Positions 8,936 to 17,383 of a stretch of 64,000 nt of DNA are shown in pieces (the stretch's first letter is position 1; every line of letters starts with the position of its first letter). A program made the position numbers and the translations under genes. This DNA is from Microvirga sp. (GTDB lineage Bacteria > Pseudomonadota > Alphaproteobacteria > Rhizobiales > Beijerinckiaceae): the NCBI GenBank assembly GCA_031181145.1, contig JAPSLB010000009.1:55552-119551 (forward strand), read 5' to 3'. A model generated the notes under the pieces. That model was not told the DNA's origin. It saw nothing but the letters and a program-made list of their open reading frames with translations, and searched no databases.

Positions 8936-9664
8936 ATGGCGAGCCCGATCGAGCAATTCCAGGTCAAGCCCATCATTCCGGTCATCAATTTCACCAATTC
9001 ATCTCTGTTCATGATCGGCGCTGCCGCCGTCATCGTCGGTGGATTGCTCTATGCCACCCGCAGGAAGGCTCTCGTCCCCGGCCGCGCCCAATCGGTCGCC
9101 GAGATCCTGCATGACTTCGTGGCGAACACGTTGACCGATACGACGGGCCGGGAAGGCATGAAGTTCTTCCCCTTCGTGTTCTCCCTCTTCATGTTCGTGC
9201 TTACGGCGAATCTGCTGGGCATGATCCCGGGCTTCTTTACGGTCACCAGCCAGATCGTCGTGACCTTCGCCCTTGCCCTTCTGGTCATCGGCACCGTCAT
9301 CATCTACGGCTTCGTCGCCCACGGCCTTCACTTCCTGCACCTCTTCACGCCTTCGGGTGTGCCGGGATGGCTTCTGCCGTTCATCACCGTGATCGAGATC
9401 ATTTCCTTCCTGTCTCGTCCGATCTCCCTTTCCCTGCGTCTTTTCGCGAACATGCTGGCCGGGCACATCGCCCTCAAGGTCTTCGGCGGCTTCGTCGTGT
9501 CGCTTGGCACCGCCGGCATCGGCGTCGCACTTCTCACCCCTCTTCCGCTTCTCATGGCGGTTGGTCTTACGGCGCTCGAGTTCCTCGTCGCCGCCCTGCA
9601 GGCCTACGTCTTCACGGTGTTGACCTGCATCTACCTCAACGACGCCTTGCATCCGGGACACTAA
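8936..9664 (+). CDS. atpB: ATP synthase F0 subunit a
   Basis: A 242-residue inner-membrane proton channel subunit. It has five or six hydrophobic helices. The essential arginine lies in [15 protein letters not shown] (about residue 170), the most conserved element of subunit a, and the [17 protein letters not shown] helix near the C-terminus completes the half-channels. Length is normal. It works with the c-ring encoded next; F1 genes are not in the window, as expected for Hyphomicrobiales, where F0 and F1 operons are separate. Confidence 0.97.
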   Translation: MASPIEQFQVKPIIPVINFTNSSLFMIGAAAVIVGGLLYATRRKALVPGRAQSVAEILHDFVANTLTDTTGREGMKFFPFVFSLFMFVLTANLLGMIPGFFTVTSQIVVTFALALLVIGTVIIYGFVAHGLHFLHLFTPSGVPGWLLPFITVIEIISFLSRPISLSLRLFANMLAGHIALKVFGGFVVSLGTAGIGVALLTPLPLLMAVGLTALEFLVAALQAYVFTVLTCIYLNDALHPGH

Positions 9665-9720
9665 GGCTCGGCGTCGTCCCTTCCCTCCTCTCCCGATCAT
9701 CACCCCTAGGAGATCACACG

Positions 9721-9945
9721 ATGGATCCTATCGCTTTCAAGTTCCTCGGCGCGGGCCTGGCCTGCTTCGGCATGGGTCTCGCCGCTCTCGGCGTCGGCAA
9801 CATCTTCGGCAACTTCCTCTCGGGCGCTCTGCGTAACCCCTCGGCTGCCGACAGCCAGTTTGCTCGCGCGTTCATCGGTGCGGCGCTCGCGGAAGGTCTC
9901 GGCATCTTCTGCCTCGTCGTCGCCCTCCTCCTGCTGTTCACCTAA
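9721..9945 (+). CDS. atpE: ATP synthase F0 subunit c
   Basis: A 74-residue hairpin of two membrane helices that oligomerises into the rotor ring. The start at 9721 is chosen because it gives the standard subunit length ([12 protein letters not shown]) and follows a CCTAGGAGATCA ribosome-binding region; the frame is open further upstream but that part overlaps atpB. The polar loop is RNPSA in the middle, and the ion-carrying carboxylate is the glutamate in [11 protein letters not shown] on helix 2. The lack of the Na+-binding glutamine/threonine set points to a proton-driven ring (inference). Confidence 0.96.
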   Translation: MDPIAFKFLGAGLACFGMGLAALGVGNIFGNFLSGALRNPSAADSQFARAFIGAALAEGLGIFCLVVALLLLFT

Positions 9946-10050
9946 TCCATTTTATGGTGATCGGGAGAGCAAGGCGCTCAACGTCGCGTCTTGCTTGAGA
10001 CAGTGACGGCGGCAGATCCGCCGTCATTTCCACATTCCAGGACCATATCC

Positions 10051-10602
10051 ATGGCTCAGGCTCAGACCACCCAGGCCGGTACGGAAGCACAAGGCGGCGC
10101 CCATGCCGCAGATGCGACCTTCCCGCCCTTCGCGACGGAAACCTTCGCAGGTCAGATCATCTGGCTCGCGATCACCTTCGCGCTGCTCTACACCCTTCTC
10201 TCGAGGCTCGTTCTGCCGCGTCTTTCCGGCATCATCGAGAACCGCCGCATGCTGATTGCGAAGGATCTCGACGAGGCCGCCGCCATGAAGACCCGCGCGG
10301 AAGAGGCCGGCACCGCCTACGAGAAGGCTCTGGCCGAGGCCAAAGGCCGCGCTCAGGCTCTCGCCCAGGAAACCCGCGCCAAGCTCGCCGCTGAAAGCGA
10401 TGCCAAGCGCAAGGCTCTGGAGGCGGATCTCAACAAGCGTCTGGCCGAATCCGAAGCCGCCATCGCGGCCAAGAAGACGGAAGCCATGAGCCATGTTCGC
10501 GGCATTGCCGCCGAAACGGCGACGGCGATCGTCGAACGGCTCACCGGTAAGGTCCCTGCCCCGCAGGTTGTCGACGCCGCACTCGATCAAGCTAAGGCGT
10601 AA
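10051..10602 (+). CDS. ATP synthase F0 subunit b' (AtpG/AtpX)
   Basis: A 183-residue peripheral-stalk subunit. After a hydrophilic 35-residue leader, a single membrane helix (about residues 40-62, IIWLAITFALLYTLL) is followed by a long alanine-, glutamate- and lysine-rich coiled coil. The start at 10051 (MAQAQTT) is preferred to one 60 bases upstream because it follows the normal b' pattern. Alphaproteobacteria carry two different b-type subunits, and this longer first copy is the b' form. The next gene starts 10 bases after its stop, with an AAGGAG site overlapping the stop codon. Confidence 0.92.
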   Translation: MAQAQTTQAGTEAQGGAHAADATFPPFATETFAGQIIWLAITFALLYTLLSRLVLPRLSGIIENRRMLIAKDLDEAAAMKTRAEEAGTAYEKALAEAKGRAQALAQETRAKLAAESDAKRKALEADLNKRLAESEAAIAAKKTEAMSHVRGIAAETATAIVERLTGKVPAPQVVDAALDQAKA

Positions 10603-10612
10603 GGAGAGCCCC

Positions 10613-11107
10613 ATGTCTGCGCTTCTGGCCAATCCGACCTTCTGGGTCGCCGTCGCCTTGTTCATCTTCATCGGGCTGCTTTACTATTACGGCGTTCCCG
10701 GCACCGTCATGAATCAGCTTGATTCCCGCGGCAAGCGCATCGCCGACGAGCTCGCGGAAGCCAAGCGCCTGCGCCAGGACGCCGAGAATCTCCTGAAGGA
10801 GTTCGAAGCCAAGCGCGCAGCGGCCGAGCGCGAAGCCGCCGACATCGTCTCCGCAGCCAAGGAAGAGGCCGAGCGCCTGGCGAACGAGGCTCAGGAAAAG
10901 ATGGCCGATTTCGTGAAGCGTCGCACCGCTTCCGCCGAGGCGAAGATTGCGCAGGCCGAAGCCCAGGCCTCCGCCGAGGTTCGCGCCGCCGCCATCGACG
11001 CCGCCATCAAGGCCTCAGAGCGCATCCTGCGCCAGGAGATCACCGGCGGCACCGCGACCTCCCTGGTGACGCAGGGCCTGAACGACGTGCGCACGAAGCT
11101 GCAATAA
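10613..11107 (+). CDS. atpF: ATP synthase F0 subunit b
   Basis: A 164-residue stalk subunit with an N-terminal membrane helix (about residues 8-27, FWVAVALFIFIGLLYYYG) and an extended coiled coil with the usual A/E/K/R heptads, ending in SERILRQEI. It forms the stator with b' and binds F1 through subunit delta. AAGGAG at 10601-10606 fixes the start at 10613. It is the last gene of the operon, with a terminator 26 bases after its stop. Confidence 0.94.
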   Translation: MSALLANPTFWVAVALFIFIGLLYYYGVPGTVMNQLDSRGKRIADELAEAKRLRQDAENLLKEFEAKRAAAEREAADIVSAAKEEAERLANEAQEKMADFVKRRTASAEAKIAQAEAQASAEVRAAAIDAAIKASERILRQEITGGTATSLVTQGLNDVRTKLQ

Positions 11108-11132
11108 GCCTCTCGCCGTTACGAATGATTTC

Positions 11133-11162
11133 AAAGGCCGCCCTCCATTGGCGGCCTTTTTT
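11133..11162 (+). terminator. Rho-independent terminator after atpF
   Basis: AAAGGCCGCC (11133-11142) pairs perfectly with GGCGGCCTTT (11150-11159) around a 7-base loop, and the stem runs into six T residues (11157-11162). It ends 13 bases before the HAD start codon, so it closes the ATP synthase operon. Confidence 0.9.
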
Positions 11163-11175
11163 GCTGGAGAATCCG

Positions 11176-11826
11176 ATGCTGCTCATCTTCGACTGCGACG
11201 GCGTCCTGGTCGATTCAGAACCTCTCGCCTGTCAGGTCGACGCGGAGGTCCTGACCGCTCTCGGCCTGCCCTATACGGCGGACGAGGTCGCGCGCCAATT
11301 CGTGGGCAAGAGCATGAGGGACATGATCGCCCGCATCGAGGCGGAGCACGGCTGTGCGTTACCGGCCGACTTCGCCGAGCGGATCAACGGCGCCCTCTTC
11401 GCGCGTTTCGAGACGGACCTGAAACCGATTGCGGCAGTGAGCGAGGCCATCCGATCCCTGCCCTATCCACGCTGCGTCGCCTCTTCCTCCGTGCCGGAGA
11501 GAATCGCTCTCTCCCTGCGGGTGACGAATCTCGCCGATCTCTTCGAGAACGTCTTCAGCGCCACGCAGGTCGCACGCGGAAAGCCTGCACCGGACCTGTT
11601 TCTCTTCGCCGCCGAGCAGATGGGAGCGCACCCCGACGAGTGCCTCGTCATCGAGGATTCCCCTGCGGGCGTTCAGGCTGCGTCATCCGCAGGCATGCGC
11701 GTCATCGGCTTCACCGGTGGGGGGCATTGCGGGCCGGACCACGCCGAGTGGCTTCGGCAGGCGGGGGCACCCGTCACGATTTCGCGGATGGCAGATCTGC
11801 CTGCGGCGGTGCAGGCATTCGGATAA
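11176..11826 (+). CDS. HAD-superfamily hydrolase, phosphoglucomutase/phosphatase-like
   Basis: A 216-residue haloacid dehalogenase-type phosphatase. All four motifs are present: DCDGVLVDS at the N-terminus (nucleophile and acid-base aspartates), the serine in ASSSVPER (motif II), the lysine in RGKPAPDLF (motif III) and IEDSPAGVQA (motif IV). The alpha-helical cap between motifs I and II places it in the subfamily with beta-phosphoglucomutase and phosphoglycolate phosphatase. The start at 11176 is chosen because MLLIFDCDG begins right at the first strand and GGAG lies 8 bases upstream. The natural substrate is not evident. It is a lone gene between the atp terminator and the convergent gcv operon. 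Confidence 0.85.
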   Translation: MLLIFDCDGVLVDSEPLACQVDAEVLTALGLPYTADEVARQFVGKSMRDMIARIEAEHGCALPADFAERINGALFARFETDLKPIAAVSEAIRSLPYPRCVASSSVPERIALSLRVTNLADLFENVFSATQVARGKPAPDLFLFAAEQMGAHPDECLVIEDSPAGVQAASSAGMRVIGFTGGGHCGPDHAEWLRQAGAPVTISRMADLPAAVQAFG

Positions 11827-11880
11827 TCGCAGCACCATCCCGGATGGCGCGCAGCGGATCCGGAATCACGCCGTCCTCGC

Positions 11881-11965
11881 CATCACCGGCCTCGTGCCGG
11901 TGATTCGGATCCGACGAGCGCTGCGCTCCTCGGAAGCGAGACGGCCGGCACGAGCGCGGCCATGC
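11881..11965 (+). repeat. Dispersed intergenic repeat, family 1 (copy 1)
   Basis: A palindromic unit starts at 11881 (CATCACCGGC, then GCCGGTGAT up to 11904); a second half at 11940-11965 contains GGCCGGCACGAG and GCGGCCATG. The first 24 bases are identical to 44553-44576. Other copies are near 54427 and 58910. The layout of two inverted half-units resembles REP/BIME-like elements. Confidence 0.6.
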
Positions 11966-11975
11966 CGAGAGACGG

Positions 11976-12000
11976 ACGCCCGGCGCATGGCCGGGCGTTT
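11976..12000. terminator. Terminator-like hairpin between convergent HAD and gcvPB genes
   Basis: ACGCCCGGC (11976-11984) and GCCGGGCGT (11990-11998) form a perfect 9-bp stem with a 5-base loop, between two gene ends. On the + strand it is followed by TTT; on the - strand the tail is TCCGTC. It may serve both directions. Confidence 0.55.
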
Positions 12001-12015
12001 GAGCTTTGAGAAGCC

Positions 12016-13584
12016 TTACTCCGCAGCCTCGGCCACGGGCGCAGGCGGCGTCCATCTGAGGACCGGGTTGCGGGCGGCCCTGGTCTCGTCGAGGCGGCGG
12101 CGCGGCGCGTGATAGGGCGCGCCGGTGAAGCGTTCCTTGTCGCCGTTCTTCGCAGCCATCGCGAGATCGCGAAGAGTCGCGATGAAGAGATCGAGGGACG
12201 ACTTCGATTCCGACTCCGTCGGTTCGATCAGCATCGCGCCATGCACCACCAGCGGGAAGTACATGGTCATCGGATGGTAGCCCTCGTCGATCATGGCCTT
12301 CGCCACATCGAGCGTGGTGACGCCCGTGTCCTTGAGCCAGGCATCGTCGAACAGCACCTCGTGCATGCACGGCTTGTTGCCGAAGGGCAGCGACATCAGG
12401 TCGGAGAGACCGGCCCGGATGTAGTTGGCGTTGAGCACCGCATCTTCCGATGCCTGTTTCATGCCGTCCGAACCATGCGAGAGCATGTAGGACAGAGCGC
12501 GCACATACATGCCCATCTGCCCGTGGAAAGCGGTCATGCGGCCGAACGGCTTTTCAGACGCGTCGGAGGCCTGCTCCACCAGTTCGAAGCCGTCCTTGCC
12601 GGCACGCACGAACGGCACCGGCGCGTAAGGCGCGAGGCGCTCGGAGAGCACCACCGGGCCGGATCCTGGGCCGCCGCCGCCGTGAGGCGTCGAGAAAGTC
12701 TTGTGCAGATTGATGTGCATGGCGTCGACGCCGAGATCTCCGGGCTTGGCCTTGCCCACGATGGCGTTGAAGTTCGCGCCGTCGCAGTAGAAATAGGCGC
12801 CCGCATCGTGGATCGCCTTCGCGATCTCCACCACTTGCGGCTCGAAGAGGCCGCAGGTGTTGGGGTTCGTGAGCATGATCGCGGCGACGTCGGGGCCGAG
12901 ACGCTCCTTCACGTCCTCCACATGCACCCAGCCGTCCTCGCGGGCCGGAACCGGCTTAACCACGAAGCCGATGAGGGCGGCGGTGGCCGGATTGGTGCCG
13001 TGCGCCGAATCGGGCACCAGCACCACGTTGCGGGTCTTGCCCTCGCCGCGCGCCTCGATGGCGGCCTTGATCGCCATCATGCCGCACAATTCGCCATGCG
13101 CGCCCGCCTTCGGCGAGAGCGCCACGGCCGTCATGTTGGTGAGCGTGACGAGATAGCGGCCGAGCTCGTTCATGAGTTCGAGCGCACCCTGGACGGTGGA
13201 AACCGGCTGCAGCGGATGCACGTCCGAGAAGCCAGGCAGGCGGGCCATGCGCTCGTTGAGGCGCGCATTGTGCTTCATCGTGCAGGAGCCGAGCGGGAAG
13301 AGGCCCGTGTCGATGCCGTAGTTCATCTGGGACAGGCGCACGTAATGGCGCATGGTCTCGGGCTCGGAGAGGCCCGGGAGGCCGATGGCGTCCTTGCGCT
13401 CCAGCCCGCCGAGGCGCGGCTCGAAATCCTCCGGCTCGTCGATGTCGACGCCGGTCGTGTCATAGCGGCCGATCTCGAAGAGCAGCGGCTCGATCTGCGC
13501 CAGCGCCTTGTTGCCGGTGAAGGTCGGATGCGCGTTGGTGCCGGCCTCGCCGGCGGAAGAGGGACGTCCCTGGCGGTTCAACAT
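12016..13584 (-). CDS. gcvPB: Glycine dehydrogenase (decarboxylating) subunit 2
   Basis: A 522-residue second half of the split P-protein, the PLP enzyme that decarboxylates glycine and passes the aminomethyl group to lipoyl-GcvH. The PLP lysine is in NLHKTFSTPHGGGGPGSG. SCTMKHNARLNERMA near residue 100 and DSAHGTNPATAA are family hallmarks. The start at 13584 is chosen because it overlaps the gcvPA stop by one base (TGATG), indicating translational coupling; an upstream in-frame start at 13611 would lie inside gcvPA. It is the last gene of the leftward glycine cleavage operon. Confidence 0.95.
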   Translation of the reverse strand: MLNRQGRPSSAGEAGTNAHPTFTGNKALAQIEPLLFEIGRYDTTGVDIDEPEDFEPRLGGLERKDAIGLPGLSEPETMRHYVRLSQMNYGIDTGLFPLGSCTMKHNARLNERMARLPGFSDVHPLQPVSTVQGALELMNELGRYLVTLTNMTAVALSPKAGAHGELCGMMAIKAAIEARGEGKTRNVVLVPDSAHGTNPATAALIGFVVKPVPAREDGWVHVEDVKERLGPDVAAIMLTNPNTCGLFEPQVVEIAKAIHDAGAYFYCDGANFNAIVGKAKPGDLGVDAMHINLHKTFSTPHGGGGPGSGPVVLSERLAPYAPVPFVRAGKDGFELVEQASDASEKPFGRMTAFHGQMGMYVRALSYMLSHGSDGMKQASEDAVLNANYIRAGLSDLMSLPFGNKPCMHEVLFDDAWLKDTGVTTLDVAKAMIDEGYHPMTMYFPLVVHGAMLIEPTESESKSSLDLFIATLRDLAMAAKNGDKERFTGAPYHAPRRRLDETRAARNPVLRWTPPAPVAEAAE

Positions 13585-14924
13585 CACAGAACCTCCTTCA
13601 AGGCGGCACACAAGGCCGCGCGGTCATCATCGGTGTTCACTTCGGTGGAGGCCACGAGCAGCAGGTCGTCCAGGCCGGCTCCAGGCAGCAGGCGCGACAC
13701 GGGCACGCCTGCGAGCACGCCCTTCTCGGTGAGACGCTCGACCACTTCCGCCGCGGGCTTCGCGAGCCTCACGGTGAACTCGTTGAAGAACGCCTTGTTG
13801 AGGACCTCGACGCCTTTCACACCCGCAAGCTGGTCCGCGAGCTTGATCGCATTCACATGATTGACGCGGGCAAGCCGCTTCAAGCCCGCCTCGCCGAGCA
13901 GGGTCATGTGGATGGTGAAGGCCAACGCGCAAAGACCTGAATTCGTACAGATATTCGAGGTCGCCTTGTCGCGGCGGATATGCTGCTCGCGGGTCGAGAG
14001 CGTGAGCACGAAGCCGCGGTTGCCGTCCGCATCCACCGTCTCGCCGCAGAGGCGGCCCGGCATCTGGCGGATGAACTTCGACTGAGTGGCGAAAAGGCCC
14101 ACATAAGGCCCGCCGAAATTCAGAGCGTTGCCGATGGACTGCCCCTCGCCCACCACGATATCCGCGCCCTGGCTGCCCGGCGATGCGACGAGGCCGAGCG
14201 ACACGGCCTCCGTGAACACGGCGATCAGCAGCGCGCCGTGCTTGTGCGCCTTCTCGGCGATCGGCTTCAGGTCGCGCACGTTGCCGAACACGTCCGGCGA
14301 CTGCACGACGACGCAGGAGACGCTGTCGTCGATCTGCGAAAGAATGTCCTCGTCGCCGGAAACGTCCGGCTGCAGGGTGACGACGCTGTCGCTCGCCATG
14401 TCGGAAAGGGTGCGCACCACCTCCGCGTAATGCGGGTGCAGGCCGCCGGAGAGCACGGCCTTGCGGCGCTTGGTGACGCGATGCGCCATGAGCACCGCCT
14501 CGCCCGTGCCGGTGGAGCCGTCATACATCGAGGCGTTCGCCACCTCCATGCCGGTGAGCGCGGCCACCTGAGTCTGGAACTCGAAGAGATACTGCAAGGT
14601 CCCTTGAGCGATTTCCGGCTGATAAGGCGTATAGCTCGTGAGGAACTCGGAGCGCTGGATCAGGTGATCGACGGTGGCGGGAACATGGTGCTTGTAGGCA
14701 CCCGCGCCCACGAAGAACGGCACGGAGGAAGCCGAAACGTTCCTGGCGGCCATGCGGGAGAGGATACGTTCGACCTCCAGCTCGCCCTTGCGGCGGGGCA
14801 GGTCCACCGGCTCCTTGAGGAGCAGGTTCTTCGGCACGTCGGCGAACAGCTCGTCCACCGTTTTGATACCGATGCGCGCGAGCATCTCGCTGCGGTCGGA
14901 ATCGGAGAGAGGCAAATAACGCAT
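13584..14924 (-). CDS. gcvPA: Glycine dehydrogenase (decarboxylating) subunit 1
   Basis: A 446-residue first half of the two-subunit P-protein. It begins [11 protein letters not shown], the usual start for this subunit; an in-frame extension upstream overlaps the osmC-like gene and is not family-like. Recognisable segments are [12 protein letters not shown] near residue 65, [31 protein letters not shown] and [21 protein letters not shown]. This half forms the heterodimer with GcvPB but carries no PLP lysine of its own. It lies 17 bases after the osmC-like gene and shares one base with gcvPB. Confidence 0.95.
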   Translation of the reverse strand: MRYLPLSDSDRSEMLARIGIKTVDELFADVPKNLLLKEPVDLPRRKGELEVERILSRMAARNVSASSVPFFVGAGAYKHHVPATVDHLIQRSEFLTSYTPYQPEIAQGTLQYLFEFQTQVAALTGMEVANASMYDGSTGTGEAVLMAHRVTKRRKAVLSGGLHPHYAEVVRTLSDMASDSVVTLQPDVSGDEDILSQIDDSVSCVVVQSPDVFGNVRDLKPIAEKAHKHGALLIAVFTEAVSLGLVASPGSQGADIVVGEGQSIGNALNFGGPYVGLFATQSKFIRQMPGRLCGETVDADGNRGFVLTLSTREQHIRRDKATSNICTNSGLCALAFTIHMTLLGEAGLKRLARVNHVNAIKLADQLAGVKGVEVLNKAFFNEFTVRLAKPAAEVVERLTEKGVLAGVPVSRLLPGAGLDDLLLVASTEVNTDDDRAALCAALKEVL

Positions 14925-14941
14925 CGGCTCAAAACCTTGGG

Positions 14942-15418
14942 TTAGTGCGATGAGATGCCCGCCACGACGATCTCCGTGAGCACGGAGTTGGCGATGAAGC
15001 ATTCCTTGTGGGCGAGGTGATGCATGTCGGCGATCTGCTCAGGGCCGGGAATCCTGTCGCCCGAAAATTCGATGACGGGATACAGCGTGACCTTGGAGAT
15101 GAAGAGCTTGCCCTTTTCGTTCGGGGTCATCACACCCAGCGCCTTGTCTTCGTAGCGGTCCACGACGAAACGCTTCTTGGCGGCGATCCCGAGAAAGGTG
15201 AGCATGTGGCAGCTCGACACCGCCGCCACGAAAGCCTCCTCGGGATCGACCGCGTCTTCGCGGGACAAGGGCAGCGGCACCACGGAGGGCGATGCCGATG
15301 CCATGAACTCGATGCCGCCGTCGAACGACCAGAGATGGCCGCGGCTGTAGCGGTTATCGGAAAAGGCCTCGCCTTCCTGCCGAGTCCAGAGGACATTGGC
15401 CGTATATTCGTGCGACAT
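14942..15418 (-). CDS. OsmC-family protein inside the glycine cleavage operon
   Basis: A 158-residue OsmC/Ohr-fold protein. Two redox cysteines occur where the family has them: in [13 protein letters not shown] (about residue 70) and in [10 protein letters not shown] (about 140). OsmC and Ohr proteins reduce organic hydroperoxides with a cysteine pair, often using lipoyl proteins as reductant. The gene sits between gcvH and gcvPA with gaps of only 15 and 17 bases on the same strand, so it is surely co-transcribed and under the glycine riboswitch. The substrate is unknown. Its position next to the lipoyl protein GcvH suggests a link to lipoyl redox chemistry, but that is inference. Confidence 0.85.
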   Translation of the reverse strand: MSHEYTANVLWTRQEGEAFSDNRYSRGHLWSFDGGIEFMASASPSVVPLPLSREDAVDPEEAFVAAVSSCHMLTFLGIAAKKRFVVDRYEDKALGVMTPNEKGKLFISKVTLYPVIEFSGDRIPGPEQIADMHHLAHKECFIANSVLTEIVVAGISSH

Positions 15419-15433
15419 CGGATTTATCTCTTC

Positions 15434-15808
15434 TTAGGAAATCGACTTCACGAATTCCTGGTACTGCTCTTCGGTGAGAAGACCGTCGAGCTCGCTCTGG
15501 TCCGTGAGGCGGATCTTCATGAACCAGCCGCGACCGGCGGGATCCTCGTTCACGGTGCCGGGAGAAGCTTCGAGCTCGCTGTTGACCTCGACGACCTCGC
15601 CGGAAACCGGAGCATAGACTTCGCTCGCGGCCTTCACGCTCTCGACGACGGCGGCTTCATCACCCTTCGAGAGAGTCTTTCCGACGCTCGGCAGTTCCAC
15701 GAAGACGACGTCGCCGAGCTGGGATTGAGCGTAGTCCGAAATGCCCACGATGCCGGCGTCGCCCTCGACGCGGATGTACTCGTGGTCCTTGGTATAGCGC
15801 GTGGTCAT
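15434..15808 (-). CDS. gcvH: Glycine cleavage system H protein
   Basis: A 124-residue lipoyl carrier that shuttles the aminomethyl intermediate between the P and T proteins. The lipoylation lysine is in [14 protein letters not shown], the standard motif, followed by GEVVEVN. The N-terminus [12 protein letters not shown] and the C-terminal TEEQYQEFV are typical. The start at 15808 gives the family length; the frame stays open further upstream over gcvT but that part is not H-protein. It lies 20 bases downstream of gcvT. Confidence 0.97.
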   Translation of the reverse strand: MTTRYTKDHEYIRVEGDAGIVGISDYAQSQLGDVVFVELPSVGKTLSKGDEAAVVESVKAASEVYAPVSGEVVEVNSELEASPGTVNEDPAGRGWFMKIRLTDQSELDGLLTEEQYQEFVKSIS

Positions 15809-15828
15809 GGTTCCTGCTCCCTCTGGAA

Positions 15829-16965
15829 TTAGCGCTTGTAACGATGCGGTGCGAACGGCATGGCCGAGACCTTGGCGGGCAGCGGCTTGCCGCGAACGAC
15901 GAGATGAAGATCGGTGCCCACGGCGGACACGTCCTTCAAGACATAGCCCATGGAGACGGGGCCGTTGACGGTGGGGCCGAAGCCGCCCGAGGTCACGATG
16001 CCGACCTCGCGCCCGTCGGGCGTGGTGATGGTGGCGCCTTCGCGGGCCGGAGCGCGGCCCTCGGGCCTGATGCCGACCCGGACGCGAGCGGGACCTTCCT
16101 TGATCTCGCGCTGAATGCGCTCGGCACCCGGGAAGCCTCCTCCCTCGCGGCGGCGCTTCTGGATCGACCAGATCAGGCCGGCCTCGATGGGCGAGGTCGT
16201 GGTGTCGATGTCGTGGCCGTAGAGGCACAGGCCCGCCTCGAGACGAAGCGAGTCGCGCGCCCCGAGACCGATGGGCTTCACCTCCGGGTCGGCGAGGAGC
16301 CTGTTCCAGAGCTTCGCCGCGTCTTCGGCCCTACAAGAGATCTCGAAGCCGTCCTCGCCCGTGTAGCCCGAGCGGGACACGTGGCACGGGACGCCGTCGA
16401 TCCGCACGTCGGCCGACATCATGAAGGGGAGAGCGGCGGCCTCAGGCGCGAGCCTGCCGAGAACGGCTTCGGCCGAAGGGCCCTGCAGCGCCATGAGGGC
16501 GAGGTCGTCCTTGCGGTCGAGCGAGACGCCTTTCGGCAGGCGCGCCTGGATGTGGGCGTAATCGGCCTCCTTCATGGAGGCGTTCACCACGAGATAGAGC
16601 CGGCCCTCGCGGCCCGGCGCGCCGACGCGGGTGACCATGAGGTCGTCGAGAATACCGCCGTCATCTGCGAGAAGCTGCGAATAGCGCTGCTGATCGGGCT
16701 TGAGGTTCAGCACGTCCGCGGGGATGAGCGCCTCCAGAGCCCGGGCCACGGTCTCGTGGCTCTCGTCCTCGGCAACCAGGAAAGCCTGTCCCATGTGGGA
16801 GACGTCGAACAGGCCCGCATGCTCGCGGGTCCAGGTGTGCTCGGTCAGGATGCCGGTGGGATACTGAACCGGCATGTCGTAGCCCGCGAAGGGCACCATG
16901 CGGGCGCCGAGCGCCACGTGCTCGGCATGAAGCGGGGTTTGCAGAAGCGGCGCTGGCTCGGCCAT
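15829..16965 (-). CDS. gcvT: Glycine cleavage system aminomethyltransferase (T protein)
   Basis: A 378-residue tetrahydrofolate-dependent enzyme that releases ammonia and forms 5,10-methylene-THF from the H-protein intermediate. Conserved parts are [16 protein letters not shown] near the N-terminus, [32 protein letters not shown] and [20 protein letters not shown]. Length and order are normal. It is the first gene of the operon; the tandem glycine riboswitch ends 58 bases upstream of its start codon. Confidence 0.97.
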   Translation of the reverse strand: MAEPAPLLQTPLHAEHVALGARMVPFAGYDMPVQYPTGILTEHTWTREHAGLFDVSHMGQAFLVAEDESHETVARALEALIPADVLNLKPDQQRYSQLLADDGGILDDLMVTRVGAPGREGRLYLVVNASMKEADYAHIQARLPKGVSLDRKDDLALMALQGPSAEAVLGRLAPEAAALPFMMSADVRIDGVPCHVSRSGYTGEDGFEISCRAEDAAKLWNRLLADPEVKPIGLGARDSLRLEAGLCLYGHDIDTTTSPIEAGLIWSIQKRRREGGGFPGAERIQREIKEGPARVRVGIRPEGRAPAREGATITTPDGREVGIVTSGGFGPTVNGPVSMGYVLKDVSAVGTDLHLVVRGKPLPAKVSAMPFAPHRYKR

Positions 16966-17022
16966 CGGATTCCCTCAAAGGTGCGCGTTTCTCCGAGCCT
17001 TGCGGCCCGTTGCCTTGCGCCC

Positions 17023-17211
17023 CCTCTGTCCCGAGACCTGAGAGATTTCCCCGACCGCTCGAAGCGGCAGGTTACGCCCGTCGGTGGGCGACGTTTTGAA
17101 GCGTCGCCGCTTTCCAGAGTGCCAGCTCCCGCGCGGTCCTTTGGCCTGAGCGTTTCCGGGGCGGTTGCGCCTTCGGCGCCGGACTTCGAAAGTCCGGTCT
17201 CTTCCGCGGGG
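17023..17211 (-). promoter_or_regulatory. Tandem glycine riboswitch upstream of gcvT
   Basis: Read on the - strand from 17211, the leader shows two consecutive glycine aptamers. The first has GCGGAAGAGACCGG, the CGCCGAAGG element, then CGCTCAGG and CCAAAGGACCG (about 17153-17133 on this strand). The second begins near 17120 with CTCTGGAAAGC, has CACCGACGGG, and closes with AAATCTCTCAGG and GGGACAGAG (17053-17024). These blocks match the glycine riboswitch consensus. Such tandem aptamers usually switch the gcv operon on when glycine is abundant. TTGACA on the same strand at 17255-17250 is a candidate -35 box; no clear -10 was found. Confidence 0.92.
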
Positions 17212-17383
17212 ATCATCGGCCCTTTAGCTCTGAAGAGGAAATAGGATCCTGTCAACAAATCAGGGCGCCGCACGGGGCCTCTCCCCGTCTTAATTGACTG
17301 AAGGCTTCCGAAGCCTCATTGTTGCGCCGTCATCCACAGAAGGGGAAAGCGCGGCCTGATCCGGTCGGCAGCTCCTAGTACCG

